Source of the DNA: Pectobacterium sp013449375
GTDB taxonomy: Bacteria; Pseudomonadota; Gammaproteobacteria; Enterobacterales; Enterobacteriaceae
Assembly (NCBI RefSeq): GCF_048593165.1
Contig: NZ_CP184271.1
Length of the DNA stretch: 64,000 nt
Direction: 5' to 3' (one strand)
The notes under the pieces: model-generated
Seen by the model: only the letters and a program-made list of their open reading frames with translations
Databases searched by the model: none
What the model was told of the DNA's origin: nothing
Shown: positions 36,542 through 45,442 of the stretch, piece after piece
Numbering within the stretch: the first letter of the stretch is position 1
Layout of the letters: every line of letters starts with the position of its first letter
Made by a program: the position numbers and the translations under genes

Positions 36542-37822
36542 TTATTCCACATCAGTGTTATCCCACATCAGTCGGCTATCCAGCCATTCAACGGCAAGGA
36601 TAGTGAGAATCACCGCCGCGCCAAAGTAAAAGGCAGCAGGCCCCATGGTGAAAGCGAGGAGTTGATCGCGATTGACGAGCGACATCGTCAGGGCAATCAC
36701 AAATAAATCGAGCATAGACCAGCGGCCAATCCAGCGGATAATACGCAGCATCTTCATGCGCATCATGATATTGCCTTCTGACCGGAGATGGATACTGACC
36801 AGCAGCCCGAACAGCACCATCACTTTAGTCAACGGCACCAGAATACTGGCAATGAACACCACCAGCGCAATAGGAACATTGCCTGATGCGAGCGAAAGAA
36901 TACCGGAGAAGATCGTGTCTTCTGTACGGGCACCGTTGACATAAATAATTGATATGGGCAACAGGTTAGCGGGGAACAGTAAAATGATGGAAGCAATCAG
37001 TGCTGCCCAGGATTTTTGCAGACTGTGCCGCTGGCGTAAGCGAAGCGGAGTATGACAACGGGGGCAGCGCCCTCGATTGTCTGGCGAGCTGGTGAAATGG
37101 CAGGAAAGGCAGATTCGATAGCGATCCGGCGAAATCAATGGCCTCATGCGCGGGTAAAACCGCTGCCACAGTTGGTCGGTATTTAAGTGAATCAGCGTCA
37201 ACAGACTTAAGCTCATCAGCGCCAGAAAAGCGACCAGCCCGATACCCGCCTGAACATCCGCGAATTCACGAACTTTAATCGCGGCGACGGCCATACCGAC
37301 CAGATAGATATCCAGCATCATCCACTCTTTTAACCGTTGCAACATGAGCAGAATGGGGCGCAGATTCATGCCGATGCGGGGAGCAAAGAACAGATATAAC
37401 AGCGAAAAGACCAGCGTGAGTGGTGCGCCCACGGTACAGAAAGCGACCATGCTCGCCGTGAGTGGATGCCCCTGACGGGTGATTTGCCAAATACCTTCAA
37501 ACAGGCTGGCATTGATGGTGACGCCCAGAAGACGAATACGGATTAACGGTTCAGTGAAGGCAAACGGCATCAATACCAGCATGGCAACGGCCATTGCAGC
37601 CAACCGGGAAATGGGCCAGTCTCTGCCCGAGCTGACTTTGGCATCGCAGCGTGGACAGTTAGCTGTCTGGTTACGCTTCAACGACGGCAGCGCAAAGAAA
37701 GCATCACATTCTGGGCAACGATGATAATGATCGATCGCAGGTACAGACCTTTTCGCCCCCTCGGTTAACGGTGGTCGGGGCGAGGGAAACGGCGCAGGGC
37801 TGGTGATAGTATGTATTTTCAT
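36542..37822 (-). CDS. letA: PqiA-family inner-membrane protein LetA
   Basis: A 426-residue membrane partner of LetB. Two PqiA domains each have a Cys4 zinc-ribbon (CPECDAFF..CPRCD near 24-50 and CLSCHFTS..CPRCH near 235-260) and four membrane helices. KEWMMLDIYLVGMAVAAIKV and IGRWSMLDLFVIALTMSLVNRD are family signatures. The ATG at 37822 follows AGGAAAA and gives the usual length; a GTG 21 codons upstream lacks a ribosome-binding site. Confidence 0.94.
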   Translation of the reverse strand: MKIHTITSPAPFPSPRPPLTEGAKRSVPAIDHYHRCPECDAFFALPSLKRNQTANCPRCDAKVSSGRDWPISRLAAMAVAMLVLMPFAFTEPLIRIRLLGVTINASLFEGIWQITRQGHPLTASMVAFCTVGAPLTLVFSLLYLFFAPRIGMNLRPILLMLQRLKEWMMLDIYLVGMAVAAIKVREFADVQAGIGLVAFLALMSLSLLTLIHLNTDQLWQRFYPRMRPLISPDRYRICLSCHFTSSPDNRGRCPRCHTPLRLRQRHSLQKSWAALIASIILLFPANLLPISIIYVNGARTEDTIFSGILSLASGNVPIALVVFIASILVPLTKVMVLFGLLVSIHLRSEGNIMMRMKMLRIIRWIGRWSMLDLFVIALTMSLVNRDQLLAFTMGPAAFYFGAAVILTILAVEWLDSRLMWDNTDVE

Positions 37823-38109
37823 TTTTCCTGCGATTCGGTAGAAGGTGTTGAGTCCCGTTATATTCACGCTAGATAACGTATTCACAGCTATTTAGTGTAA
37901 CTGAAGGCTCAACGAATGATAAATTCATAATAAGGCTCTGATCTCTGCCCGATATTATTTTTCTGGTGGAAATAGCACGATATGCGTGACAGCGTTACAG
38001 TAAAGCGAATGATTCTTCGCGCGAAGGCGCTAATCTTATGGCATTCTGTAACCGATGCTAATGCAGTCTGTGCGGGAATTTTTCGCACGGTTTTGAAAAG
38101 ACAACGCTA

Positions 38110-38137
38110 TACGTTATGAATAATACGTTATGAATAA
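38110..38137 (+). repeat. 14-base tandem duplication across the msrC start
   Basis: TACGTTATGAATAA occurs twice head to tail (38110-38123, 38124-38137). The first copy gives an upstream ATG (38116) opening a five-codon frame whose TGA (38131-38133) overlaps the msrC ATG as ATGA. Confidence 0.8.
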
Positions 38138-38636
38138 ACAAGAATTTTATCAGGATCTCGTTCGCGACATGTCATCGCTTATCGCGGATGAAAACCGTTT
38201 TATTACGATCTTATCAAACAGTAGTGCGTTGCTGTTTGAGCGTTTGGATGGGGTTAACTGGGCAGGATTTTACCTGTTGGATAACGACACGCTTTTCCTG
38301 GGACCGTTTCAGGGCAAGGTTGCCTGTGTGCGTATTCCTGTTGGCAAAGGTGTATGCGGTGCGGCGATAGCTGAAAATCGCATTCAGCGCGTGGATGATG
38401 TCCATGCGTTCCCCGGTCATATCGCCTGTGATGCCGCGAGTAACGCGGAAATCGTGCTACCGCTTGTCGTGAACGGGCAAGTGATTGGCGTTCTGGATAT
38501 TGACAGTCCTCTTTATCGGCGTTTTGACGCGGATGATGAAGAAGGGCTGAAGGCCGTAGTTAGCGTACTTTGTGCTCAACTGGAAGCGAGCGATGTGATG
38601 ACATTCATCAATTCTCTCATGTTGAGACAAGGTTAA
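38130..38636 (+). CDS. msrC: free methionine-(R)-sulfoxide reductase
   Basis: A 168-residue GAF-fold enzyme that reduces free Met-R-sulfoxide. The catalytic Cys lie in GKVACVRIPVGKGVCGAA and in IACDAASNAEIVLPLV; INWAGFYLL-like (VNWAGFYLLD) and GVLDIDSPLYRRF are also family segments. The Shine-Dalgarno is poor, and a five-codon upstream frame created by a tandem duplication may couple translation. proQ follows on the same strand. Confidence 0.94.
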   Translation: MNKQEFYQDLVRDMSSLIADENRFITILSNSSALLFERLDGVNWAGFYLLDNDTLFLGPFQGKVACVRIPVGKGVCGAAIAENRIQRVDDVHAFPGHIACDAASNAEIVLPLVVNGQVIGVLDIDSPLYRRFDADDEEGLKAVVSVLCAQLEASDVMTFINSLMLRQG

Positions 38637-38720
38637 CGTGGCAATTGCCGATGGCGTCATTATAATGACGCCTGTTCATGCCTGCGCCGGTTGGCAAACC
38701 CGTTGTAATCAGGAAATTTC

Positions 38721-39467
38721 ATGGAAAATCAACCTAAGTTGAACAGTAGTAAAGAAGTTATTGCCTTTTTGGCAGAGCGGTTCCCGCTTTGTTTCACCAC
38801 TGAAGGTGAAACGCGTCCGTTAAAGATCGGTATTTTTCAGGATCTTGTTGAGCGTGTACCGGAGTCCGATAACGTCAGTAAGACGCAATTACGCTCTGCG
38901 CTGCGTCTGTACACCTCAAGCTGGCGCTATCTGTACGGTGTAAAATTGGGTGCCCAACGTGTCGATCTGGATGGTAATCCGTGTGGCGAGTTGGAACAGC
39001 AGCATGTCGATCATGCCCGCACGCAGTTGGAAGAAGCGAAAGCGCGAGTTCAGGCTCAGCGTGCTGAGCAGCAGGCGAAAAAACGTGAAGCAGCCGGAGA
39101 ATCGGCAGATGCGGCACGTGCTCCTCGTCCCGCTCAGAAGCGCGCACCACGTCGCGATGCTTCTCAAAACCGTGCTTCTCAAGACCGTGCACCGCGTAAA
39201 CCACGTCAGCCTTCTTCCGACCCATCGCAGTCCTCTTCTCAGCCATCTGCTAATGCTCAATCTCGTCAGGCAAAACTTGCCAACAATGAGCGTCAGCGGG
39301 TCGCGGTTACGGATGTTTCCAAACTGCAAATCGGTCAGGAAATCAAAGTCAGAGCCGGCAAAGACGCCATGGATGCCACCGTGCTTGAAATTGCCAAAGG
39401 CGAAGTCAGAGTACAATTGGCTTCTGGACTGGCAATGATTGTACGCGCAGAACATTTGCAGTTCTGA
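38721..39467 (+). CDS. proQ: RNA chaperone ProQ
   Basis: 248 residues: an N-terminal FinO-like RNA-binding domain (about 1-120, with ERFPLCFTTEGETRPLKIGIF and LRLYTSSWRYLYGV), a Lys/Arg/Ser/Pro-rich flexible linker (about 120-190), and a C-terminal Tudor-like domain (KLQIGQEIKVRAGKDAMDATVLEI). ProQ binds structured sRNAs and mRNA 3' ends. The linker is somewhat longer than in E. coli. CAGGAAA precedes the ATG. prc follows 19 bases later. Confidence 0.96.
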   Translation: MENQPKLNSSKEVIAFLAERFPLCFTTEGETRPLKIGIFQDLVERVPESDNVSKTQLRSALRLYTSSWRYLYGVKLGAQRVDLDGNPCGELEQQHVDHARTQLEEAKARVQAQRAEQQAKKREAAGESADAARAPRPAQKRAPRRDASQNRASQDRAPRKPRQPSSDPSQSSSQPSANAQSRQAKLANNERQRVAVTDVSKLQIGQEIKVRAGKDAMDATVLEIAKGEVRVQLASGLAMIVRAEHLQF

Positions 39468-39486
39468 TACGGAGGCCAACCTGGGC

Positions 39487-41502
39487 ATGAACAACTTAAT
39501 CAGAATAACCGCCATCGCAGGCTTACTGCTGGCGGGCTCTAGTTTTGCAAATGAAAACATTACGCGTGTTGAACAGATCCCTCAGCTACATCAGGAGCCT
39601 CAACATGCTACTGTGAGCGACAGGGTGGCCTCACGTTTCCTGCGTTCACATTATCGCCAGTTTATGCTGGATGCGCAGTTCTCTGAGAAAATTTTTAACC
39701 GCTACCTCAACATGCTGGACTACAGCCACAACGTGCTGTTGGCCTCTGATGTGGCGCAATTTTCCGGGCAAAAAGCCCAGTTGGGTGACGCGCTGAAATC
39801 CGGTCAGTTGGACGTTCCGTACGCGTTGTACAATCTGGCGCAGAAGCGTCGGTTTGAGCGTTTTCAATATGCGCTGTCGCTACTGGATAAACCAATCGAT
39901 CTGACGGGCAATGACACGTTTGAGCTCGATCGTAGCAAAGCGCCTTGGCCGCAGAACGTCGGTGAGCTTAACCGCCTGTGGGATGCCAAGGTGAAATATG
40001 ACTGGCTCAGCCTGAAGCTGACCGGTAAAGATGATAAAGACATCAAAGAGACGCTAACCAAGCGTTACCAGTTTGCGATTCGCCGTTTGGCGCAGAGCAA
40101 CAGCGAAGATGTTTTCCAACTCGTCATGAACGCCTTTGCGCGTGAAATCGACCCGCATACCAGCTATCTGTCACCGCGTAACACCGAGCAATTCAATACC
40201 GAAATGAGCCTGTCGCTCGAAGGGATTGGTGCGGTGCTGCAAATGGATGATGACTACACCATGATTAATTCCATGGTGCCTGGCGGTCCGGCAGCGAAAA
40301 GTAAAAACATTACCGTGGGTGACCGTGTCGTTGGTGTAGGTCAAAACGGCAAACCGATGGTCGATGTTATCGGCTGGCGTCTGGATGATGTGGTCGCGCT
40401 GATTAAAGGGCCGAAAGGCAGTAAGGTGCGTCTGGAAATTCTGCCCGCAGGAAAAGGGACGAAAACCCGTATTGTTACGCTGACGCGCGAACGTATTCGT
40501 CTTGAAGACCGTGCGGTCAAAATGTCCGTCAAGACAGTCGGCAAAGATAAAGTCGGCGTGTTGGATATCCCTGGCTTCTATGTCGGCCTGACGGATGATG
40601 TAAAAGTTCAGCTTCAGAAGCTGGAAAAACAGAACGTCAGCAGTATTGTGATTGACTTACGTACTAACGGCGGCGGTGCGCTGACGGAAGCGGTAGGGCT
40701 TTCCGGCCTGTTTATCCCAGGCGGCCCGGTGGTGCAGGTGCGCGATAATAATGGCAAAGTGCGTGAAGACAGCGACACCGACGGCATTGTGTATTACAAA
40801 GGCCCGCTGGTGGTACTGGTAGACCGTTTCAGTGCTTCCGCCTCCGAGATCTTCGCGGCAGCCATGCAGGATTATGGTCGTGCCTTGATCGTGGGTGAGC
40901 CGACGTTCGGTAAAGGCACCGTGCAGCAATATCGTTCGCTGAATCGGATTTACGATCAGATGTTGCGTCCTGACTGGCCAGCGCTGGGATCCGTGCAATA
41001 TACGATTCAGAAGTTCTATCGTATTGACGGCGGTAGTACCCAGATGAAGGGGGTAACGCCTGACGTAATGATGCCAACCGGCACCGAAACGGTCGATACC
41101 GGCGAGAAGTTTGAAGACAACGCGCTGCCGTGGGACAGCATCAAAGCGGCTAACTATACGAAGAGTGGCGATTTGAAGGCGCTGATTAGCACACTGAATG
41201 AGCGCCATCAGGAACGTATCGCCAAAGATCCTGAGTTCCAGTACGTCGCACAAGATATCGCTCGCTACAACGCGATGAAGGATAAACGCAACATTGTGTC
41301 GCTGAATCTTGCCCAGCGCGAGAAAGAGAACGACGATGATGAAGCGATGCGTCTGAAGCGGATTAACGATCGACTGGCAAGAGAAGGTAAAAAACCGCTC
41401 AAATCGCTGGAAGATCTGCCGAAGGACTATCAGGCTCCCGATCCTTATCTGGATGAAACGGTGAAAATCGCTCACGATTTGGCACAGGAGCAGAAAGAGT
41501 AA
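39487..41502 (+). CDS. prc: tail-specific protease Prc
   Basis: A 671-residue periplasmic S41A protease. It has a signal peptide (LIRITAIAGLLLAGSSFA), a PDZ domain (about 235-320), and a Ser-Lys dyad in RFSASASEIFAAAM and FGKGTVQQY. It degrades proteins with nonpolar C-termini and, with NlpI in E. coli, controls the murein hydrolase MepS. ATG 39487 (MNNLIRITA) is chosen so that the signal peptide is N-terminal; a longer frame overlaps proQ. htpX, which follows prc in E. coli, is missing here. Confidence 0.96.
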   Translation: MNNLIRITAIAGLLLAGSSFANENITRVEQIPQLHQEPQHATVSDRVASRFLRSHYRQFMLDAQFSEKIFNRYLNMLDYSHNVLLASDVAQFSGQKAQLGDALKSGQLDVPYALYNLAQKRRFERFQYALSLLDKPIDLTGNDTFELDRSKAPWPQNVGELNRLWDAKVKYDWLSLKLTGKDDKDIKETLTKRYQFAIRRLAQSNSEDVFQLVMNAFAREIDPHTSYLSPRNTEQFNTEMSLSLEGIGAVLQMDDDYTMINSMVPGGPAAKSKNITVGDRVVGVGQNGKPMVDVIGWRLDDVVALIKGPKGSKVRLEILPAGKGTKTRIVTLTRERIRLEDRAVKMSVKTVGKDKVGVLDIPGFYVGLTDDVKVQLQKLEKQNVSSIVIDLRTNGGGALTEAVGLSGLFIPGGPVVQVRDNNGKVREDSDTDGIVYYKGPLVVLVDRFSASASEIFAAAMQDYGRALIVGEPTFGKGTVQQYRSLNRIYDQMLRPDWPALGSVQYTIQKFYRIDGGSTQMKGVTPDVMMPTGTETVDTGEKFEDNALPWDSIKAANYTKSGDLKALISTLNERHQERIAKDPEFQYVAQDIARYNAMKDKRNIVSLNLAQREKENDDDEAMRLKRINDRLAREGKKPLKSLEDLPKDYQAPDPYLDETVKIAHDLAQEQKE

Positions 41503-41530
41503 GTCGCTAAAATCGTTCTGATAAATAAAT

Positions 41531-41564
41531 GCCCTGTCTGGTCTATCCAACAGGGCGTTTTTTT
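41531..41564 (+). terminator. terminator of prc
   Basis: GCCCTGT (41531-41537) pairs with ACAGGGC (41550-41556), followed by seven T at 41558-41564. Confidence 0.88.
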
Positions 41565-41613
41565 AACTTACGTTGAGCGTTTTGGGATGAAAGCGCGGAG
41601 CTGTTGATGACGA

Positions 41614-42477
41614 TTAACGGATCTTGGTGGGTGAACAGCCAAAACGGGTTTTAAACCGTTCGGAAAAACGCGCTGAGGATTTATACCCGCAGGCTTCGGC
41701 CAGACGCTGCATACTCCATGATGTCGTCTGTACCAGCATCATCGCGTGTTGCATTCGCGTCTCTAGCAACAGCACTTCAAAGCGTGTTTGCTCGACGGAT
41801 AACCTCCGGCGCAGCGTGGCTTCGCTCATCGCCAGTCGTCGTCCCGCAGACTGTGCGGTCCAGTGACGCTCCGGCTCTTCGCTGATAAGCGTACGTAGCT
41901 GAGCGGTAACGCTGGGCTGTGGCGGTACACCAAAGCGATATCCCCGTTCCGACAGTACAAGCAGCATATCCATCAGCCGCAGTTCGAGACGCGATTCAGT
42001 GAGCGTGTTGCTCGTCATTCCCTCAACCAGATACTGCAAGGTATGAGTCAGATCGCCATCCAGTAAGAGGTGCGTGAAAGGCGCTGGAGGATGTACAGGT
42101 GACAATTTTTCGGGATAGCGATGATAAAAACGCGCCAGAAGCGGGGGTGAGAAGGTTAGAAAGAGTGACCGAAAAACGGCGTCATGACCGCCGGGCGTTT
42201 TCGTCAAATCAGCACTGGCATCAGGCGTAATCAGGCAAAGTTGAGACGGGGTGTCGATAACTGTCGTGCCGCCCTGCTCAATAAGGGTTAATTTGCCGGA
42301 GAGAACCAGCAGCAGCGTGGCTTCATAAAAATGAAAGCGCGTTGTCTGCTGCGGCGTGCGCAAGTGCGGCTGAGCTAGCGCACACAGGCCGAACCGCTGT
42401 AGCGGCTGGCCTAACGGCAATGTCCAGTCCGCCTCACGAAAAGGCGGAGTCGATGAGCGTAATACGGTCACGCTCAT
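41614..42477 (-). CDS. AraC-family transcriptional regulator
   Basis: 287 residues. The C-terminal double helix-turn-helix (about 185-287) contains SAGRRLAMSEATLRRRLSVEQTRFEVLLLETRMQHA and LAEACGYKSSARFSERFKTRFGCSPTKIR. The N-terminal half has a cupin-like sensor (FHFYEATLLLVLSGKLTLIEQGG). The effector is unknown. It lies convergent with prc and beside the YbhB-like gene on the same strand; it may control that gene, but no operator was identified. It is not part of the usual prc neighbourhood. Confidence 0.85.
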   Translation of the reverse strand: MSVTVLRSSTPPFREADWTLPLGQPLQRFGLCALAQPHLRTPQQTTRFHFYEATLLLVLSGKLTLIEQGGTTVIDTPSQLCLITPDASADLTKTPGGHDAVFRSLFLTFSPPLLARFYHRYPEKLSPVHPPAPFTHLLLDGDLTHTLQYLVEGMTSNTLTESRLELRLMDMLLVLSERGYRFGVPPQPSVTAQLRTLISEEPERHWTAQSAGRRLAMSEATLRRRLSVEQTRFEVLLLETRMQHAMMLVQTTSWSMQRLAEACGYKSSARFSERFKTRFGCSPTKIR

Positions 42478-42521
42478 TGCCCGCCATGCTTATAGCGCAT
42501 CATTATCACCACGTATTATTA

Positions 42522-43154
42522 TCACAACAATGCAGGGTTCAACGTATACAGCCCAGTGAGTTTCGCTTCTGCTAATACTGGCGCGTTAGCCAGCGCAGCA
42601 CGGACATTTTCCCCATTAAGTTCGCCTTCTATCGTCAAAGACGGTGTCGCAAGGGCGTAAAGCGTGAAGATGTAATGATGAACGAGTGCATCGTTCCACG
42701 GCGGGCAAGGGCCGTCATAGCCATAGTAGGTGCCTTTCATCTGCTCGTCCGTGGCGAACCAGACGGTGTAGTCATTAATGCCGTGTCGGAGCTCGGAGGG
42801 GGCATCCGGGCCGGTTTTCCCACGCGGAGTGATACTCGTGGAATGCGAGGCGGCAGTAATCTCACTGACGTTGGCCGGAATATCGAGCAATAGCCAATGG
42901 TAGAAATCGACACGCGGCAGAGAAGCGCTTACCTCGCGGCCTTCCTGATTCACATCGTCACCGCGGCTGGGTACATCCGGATCGTGGCAGATCAACACGA
43001 AAGACTGCGTCCCTTCGGGCGCGCCGTGCCAGGCAAGATGAGGATTGTGGTTAGAAGACAGTGCAATGTGGCTATTTGCGTCCGGTACGGCAAAGGCAAA
43101 CTCGCCCGGGATAGTGCCGCCGTCCTGAAAACTGTGGCTGGAGAGTTGTAGCAT
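42522..43154 (-). CDS. YbhB/YbcL family (PEBP-like) protein
   Basis: 210 residues of the phosphatidylethanolamine-binding/Raf-kinase-inhibitor superfamily: SSNHNPHLAWHGAPEGTQSFVLICHDPDVP, FYHWLLLDIPA, YDGPCPPWNDALVHHYIFTLYAL. The ligand-pocket residues (DPD, HxW, GPCPP, HHYIF) are present. Bacterial members have no agreed biochemical role. AAGGAG lies seven bases before the ATG at 43154. No signal peptide is evident. The next gene on this strand is the AraC-type regulator, 44 bases downstream. Confidence 0.88.
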   Translation of the reverse strand: MLQLSSHSFQDGGTIPGEFAFAVPDANSHIALSSNHNPHLAWHGAPEGTQSFVLICHDPDVPSRGDDVNQEGREVSASLPRVDFYHWLLLDIPANVSEITAASHSTSITPRGKTGPDAPSELRHGINDYTVWFATDEQMKGTYYGYDGPCPPWNDALVHHYIFTLYALATPSLTIEGELNGENVRAALANAPVLAEAKLTGLYTLNPALL

Positions 43155-43387
43155 GGTGGTGCTCCTTATCGTGATTCCGGTGGGTGTGGCATCATTATAG
43201 AAGAAGCTGAGCACAATTATTTTCCTAATGCCGTCAGAATAATGCTTTTAGCTTTCAATTTGAGGGCTTGAGATGATATTTGTAATCAGAGTAGAAACAT
43301 AGTTTATGGTAATGAAGGCTAGAGGTTGCAGATAAAGCGCGTCGAGCGGTAGTAACGGATAGATCGTAAAGACGCTGCAAGTACGTC

Positions 43388-43410
43388 CAAAAGCGTTCCT
43401 GACGCTTTTG
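43388..43410. repeat. solitary hairpin module of the intergenic repeat family
   Basis: CAAAAGCGT-TCCTG-ACGCTTTTG, followed by TCCCT. It has the same loop and 3' flank as the hairpin at 19444-19466 of repeat copy 3, but a different, still perfectly paired stem. It is the only recognisable feature of the 379-base spacer 43155-43533. Confidence 0.6.
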
Positions 43411-43533
43411 TCCCTGGGGCAAAAGCTTTACTCTTCTATTCCGTTACTCCCGTTTTCGTTCGGCAAATAGGTTTGCTAACGGTCTGCCGATTCCGATAGA
43501 GAAAGTCGATCTGTATCGCGATAGCGTGCGCGA

Positions 43534-44577
43534 TTAACGACCCGCTTTTAGCTGCTGGAAGTAGGTTTCATACAGCGTGCTGGCGCTGCCAACGTCGTTC
43601 TGCCATTCGCCTTTCGCGATGGTTTCATCATCCGGGTACAGCGTTTTGTCCCCTGACACGTCCGGCGGTAGTAACTTTTTCGCCGCCAGGTTCGGCGTTG
43701 GATAGCCGATCGTTTCCGCAACCTGTGCCGCGACTTCTGGGCGTAGCAGGAAGTCGATCAGCTTCATCGCGCCGTCAACGTTTTTGGCATTGGCCGGAAT
43801 CGCCAGACTGTCCATCCAGAAGATGCCACCTTCTTTCGGCCAGATAACATCCAGCGGTGTTCCCGCCTGACGCGCCACGTAGGCAGAACCGTTCCACACC
43901 ATACCCAGGTTGACTTCACCCTCAATGAACGGGTTACCGGGGTTATCCGAGTTGAACGCCAGGACGTTCGGCATCAGAGCTTGCAGCTCTTTATAGGCCG
44001 ACTCAATCTCTTTCGGGTCGGTGGTATTCGCCGAGTACCCCAGCTTACGCAGGGCGATTTGGAACACTTCACGCGCGTCATCCGTCAGCAGCAGGCTATT
44101 TTTGTACTTGGTATCCCACAAATCGGCCCAACGGGTGACGCTGGTGGGGTCAATCACGTCGTGATTAACACCCATTGCCGTGGCACCCCAGATATAGGGA
44201 ATCGAGTAGTCATTGTTCGGATCGAAGGATTTATGCAGCAGGTTTGGATCGAGATTATGGAAGTTGCTGAGCTTGCTGGTATCAATCTTTTGCAGCATGC
44301 CTTCCTTACTCATCTTGGAGATGAAATAGGTTGATGGGACAACCAGATCGTAGGCGCCGTCCTTATAGGTTTTCAGCTTGGCATACATACTCTCGTTGGA
44401 TTCATAGGTGGAATAAATCACCTTGATGCCCGTCTCTTTGGTGAACTGCTCCAACAGGCCTGGCGGCACGTATTCGGTCCAGTTATAGAAATAGAGCGTT
44501 TTGCTATCATTGGCATTAGCGGTGCTGATGCCAAGCGCCAGCGCGCAGGCTGCCAGTAGGTGTGGCCACGTTTTCAT
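43534..44577 (-). CDS. potD: spermidine/putrescine-binding periplasmic protein PotD
   Basis: The 347-residue substrate-binding subunit of the PotABCD polyamine importer. The signal peptide is HLLAACALALGISTANA. LYFYNWTEYVPPGLLEQFTKETGI carries polyamine-contacting Trp and Tyr; YDLVVPSTYFISKM, PYIWGATAMGVN and EGGIFWMDSLAIPANAKN follow as in E. coli PotD. It is the last gene of the potABCD operon, set off from potC by an 88-base spacer with a hairpin. Confidence 0.97.
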   Translation of the reverse strand: MKTWPHLLAACALALGISTANANDSKTLYFYNWTEYVPPGLLEQFTKETGIKVIYSTYESNESMYAKLKTYKDGAYDLVVPSTYFISKMSKEGMLQKIDTSKLSNFHNLDPNLLHKSFDPNNDYSIPYIWGATAMGVNHDVIDPTSVTRWADLWDTKYKNSLLLTDDAREVFQIALRKLGYSANTTDPKEIESAYKELQALMPNVLAFNSDNPGNPFIEGEVNLGMVWNGSAYVARQAGTPLDVIWPKEGGIFWMDSLAIPANAKNVDGAMKLIDFLLRPEVAAQVAETIGYPTPNLAAKKLLPPDVSGDKTLYPDDETIAKGEWQNDVGSASTLYETYFQQLKAGR

Positions 44578-44608
44578 TATGTTTACCTCCTTACAAGTCC
44601 CAAAGGAA

Positions 44609-44632
44609 ATGCCCGTTGTTTTCAGCGGGCAT
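44609..44632. other. intercistronic hairpin between potC and potD
   Basis: ATGCCCG and CGGGCAT form a stem (extended by a G-T pair and more) in the only sizeable gap of the operon. It may stop exonucleases and so adjust the potD:potABC ratio. Confidence 0.5.
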
Positions 44633-44665
44633 GAAAATCAGATGTGCATGACGTTCGCCGCTGCC

Positions 44666-45442
44666 TTACTTTCCAGTGCGGTCGCGTAAAATCAGTTGGC
44701 TACTGAGCACCAGCCCGAGCGACAGAATGAGTAAAATCGTCGCCAGCGCGTTGACTTCAGGGGATACGCCAACTTTCACCATCGAGTAAATCTTCAATGG
44801 CAGAATTTCATACGCAGGGCCAGTGACAAACGAGGACACGACTACGTCATCCATCGATAACGTAAAACTGAGCAACCAACTCGCAGCCACTGCCGGCATC
44901 GCCAGCGGAAGAATGATTTTGCGCAGAATAATCACTTCGCTGGCACCCAAATCACGTGCGGCTTCCAGCATCCGCACATCAAATCCTTTCAGGCGTGAAT
45001 AGACGGTTACCACCACAAATGGCAGGCAGAACGTGATGTGGGAAAACAGTAGCGACCAGAAACCGAGTGAGATGCCCAACAGCATAAAAAGCACCAGCAG
45101 TGAAATGGCCATCACGATATCCGGCGACATCATCACCACGAACAACATGCCGCCGACAAAAGGCTTGCCGCGAAAACGGTAGCGGTATAGCGCAACGGCC
45201 GTCAGGGAGCCAACTAGCGTGGCGAAGGTGGCGGAGAACATGGCCATCGTCAGCGAATGCTGTGCGGCCTGAAGCAGGCTGTCATTGTTCATCAGGAGTC
45301 GATACCAATCCAGCGTAAATCCCTGCCAGTTGATGCCAAAGCGCGCCTGATTAAAGGAGTTCACGATCAGAATAATGATCGGGATGTACAGGTAAGCGTA
45401 AATGATGGACATAAATCCACCGCGGATTAAGCGTCCGGTCAT
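44666..45442 (-). CDS. potC: spermidine/putrescine ABC transporter permease PotC
   Basis: A 258-residue inner-membrane permease with six helices. The EAA loop that contacts PotA is LEAARDLGASEVIILRKIILPLAMPAV. FRGKPFVGGMLFVVMMSPDIVMAISLL matches E. coli PotC. Its start overlaps the potB stop by four bases, showing coupling. The C-terminus is a little shorter than in E. coli. Confidence 0.96.
   Translation of the reverse strand: MTGRLIRGGFMSIIYAYLYIPIIILIVNSFNQARFGINWQGFTLDWYRLLMNNDSLLQAAQHSLTMAMFSATFATLVGSLTAVALYRYRFRGKPFVGGMLFVVMMSPDIVMAISLLVLFMLLGISLGFWSLLFSHITFCLPFVVVTVYSRLKGFDVRMLEAARDLGASEVIILRKIILPLAMPAVAASWLLSFTLSMDDVVVSSFVTGPAYEILPLKIYSMVKVGVSPEVNALATILLILSLGLVLSSQLILRDRTGK

Noticed and set aside
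38070..38088. GTGCG/CGCAC hairpin with a T run in the loop before msrC
   Set aside because: Only five pairs over a nine-base loop; too weak to call a terminator or riboswitch.
40657..41550. 297-codon minus-strand frame opposite prc
   Set aside because: Shadow of prc with no recognisable protein features.
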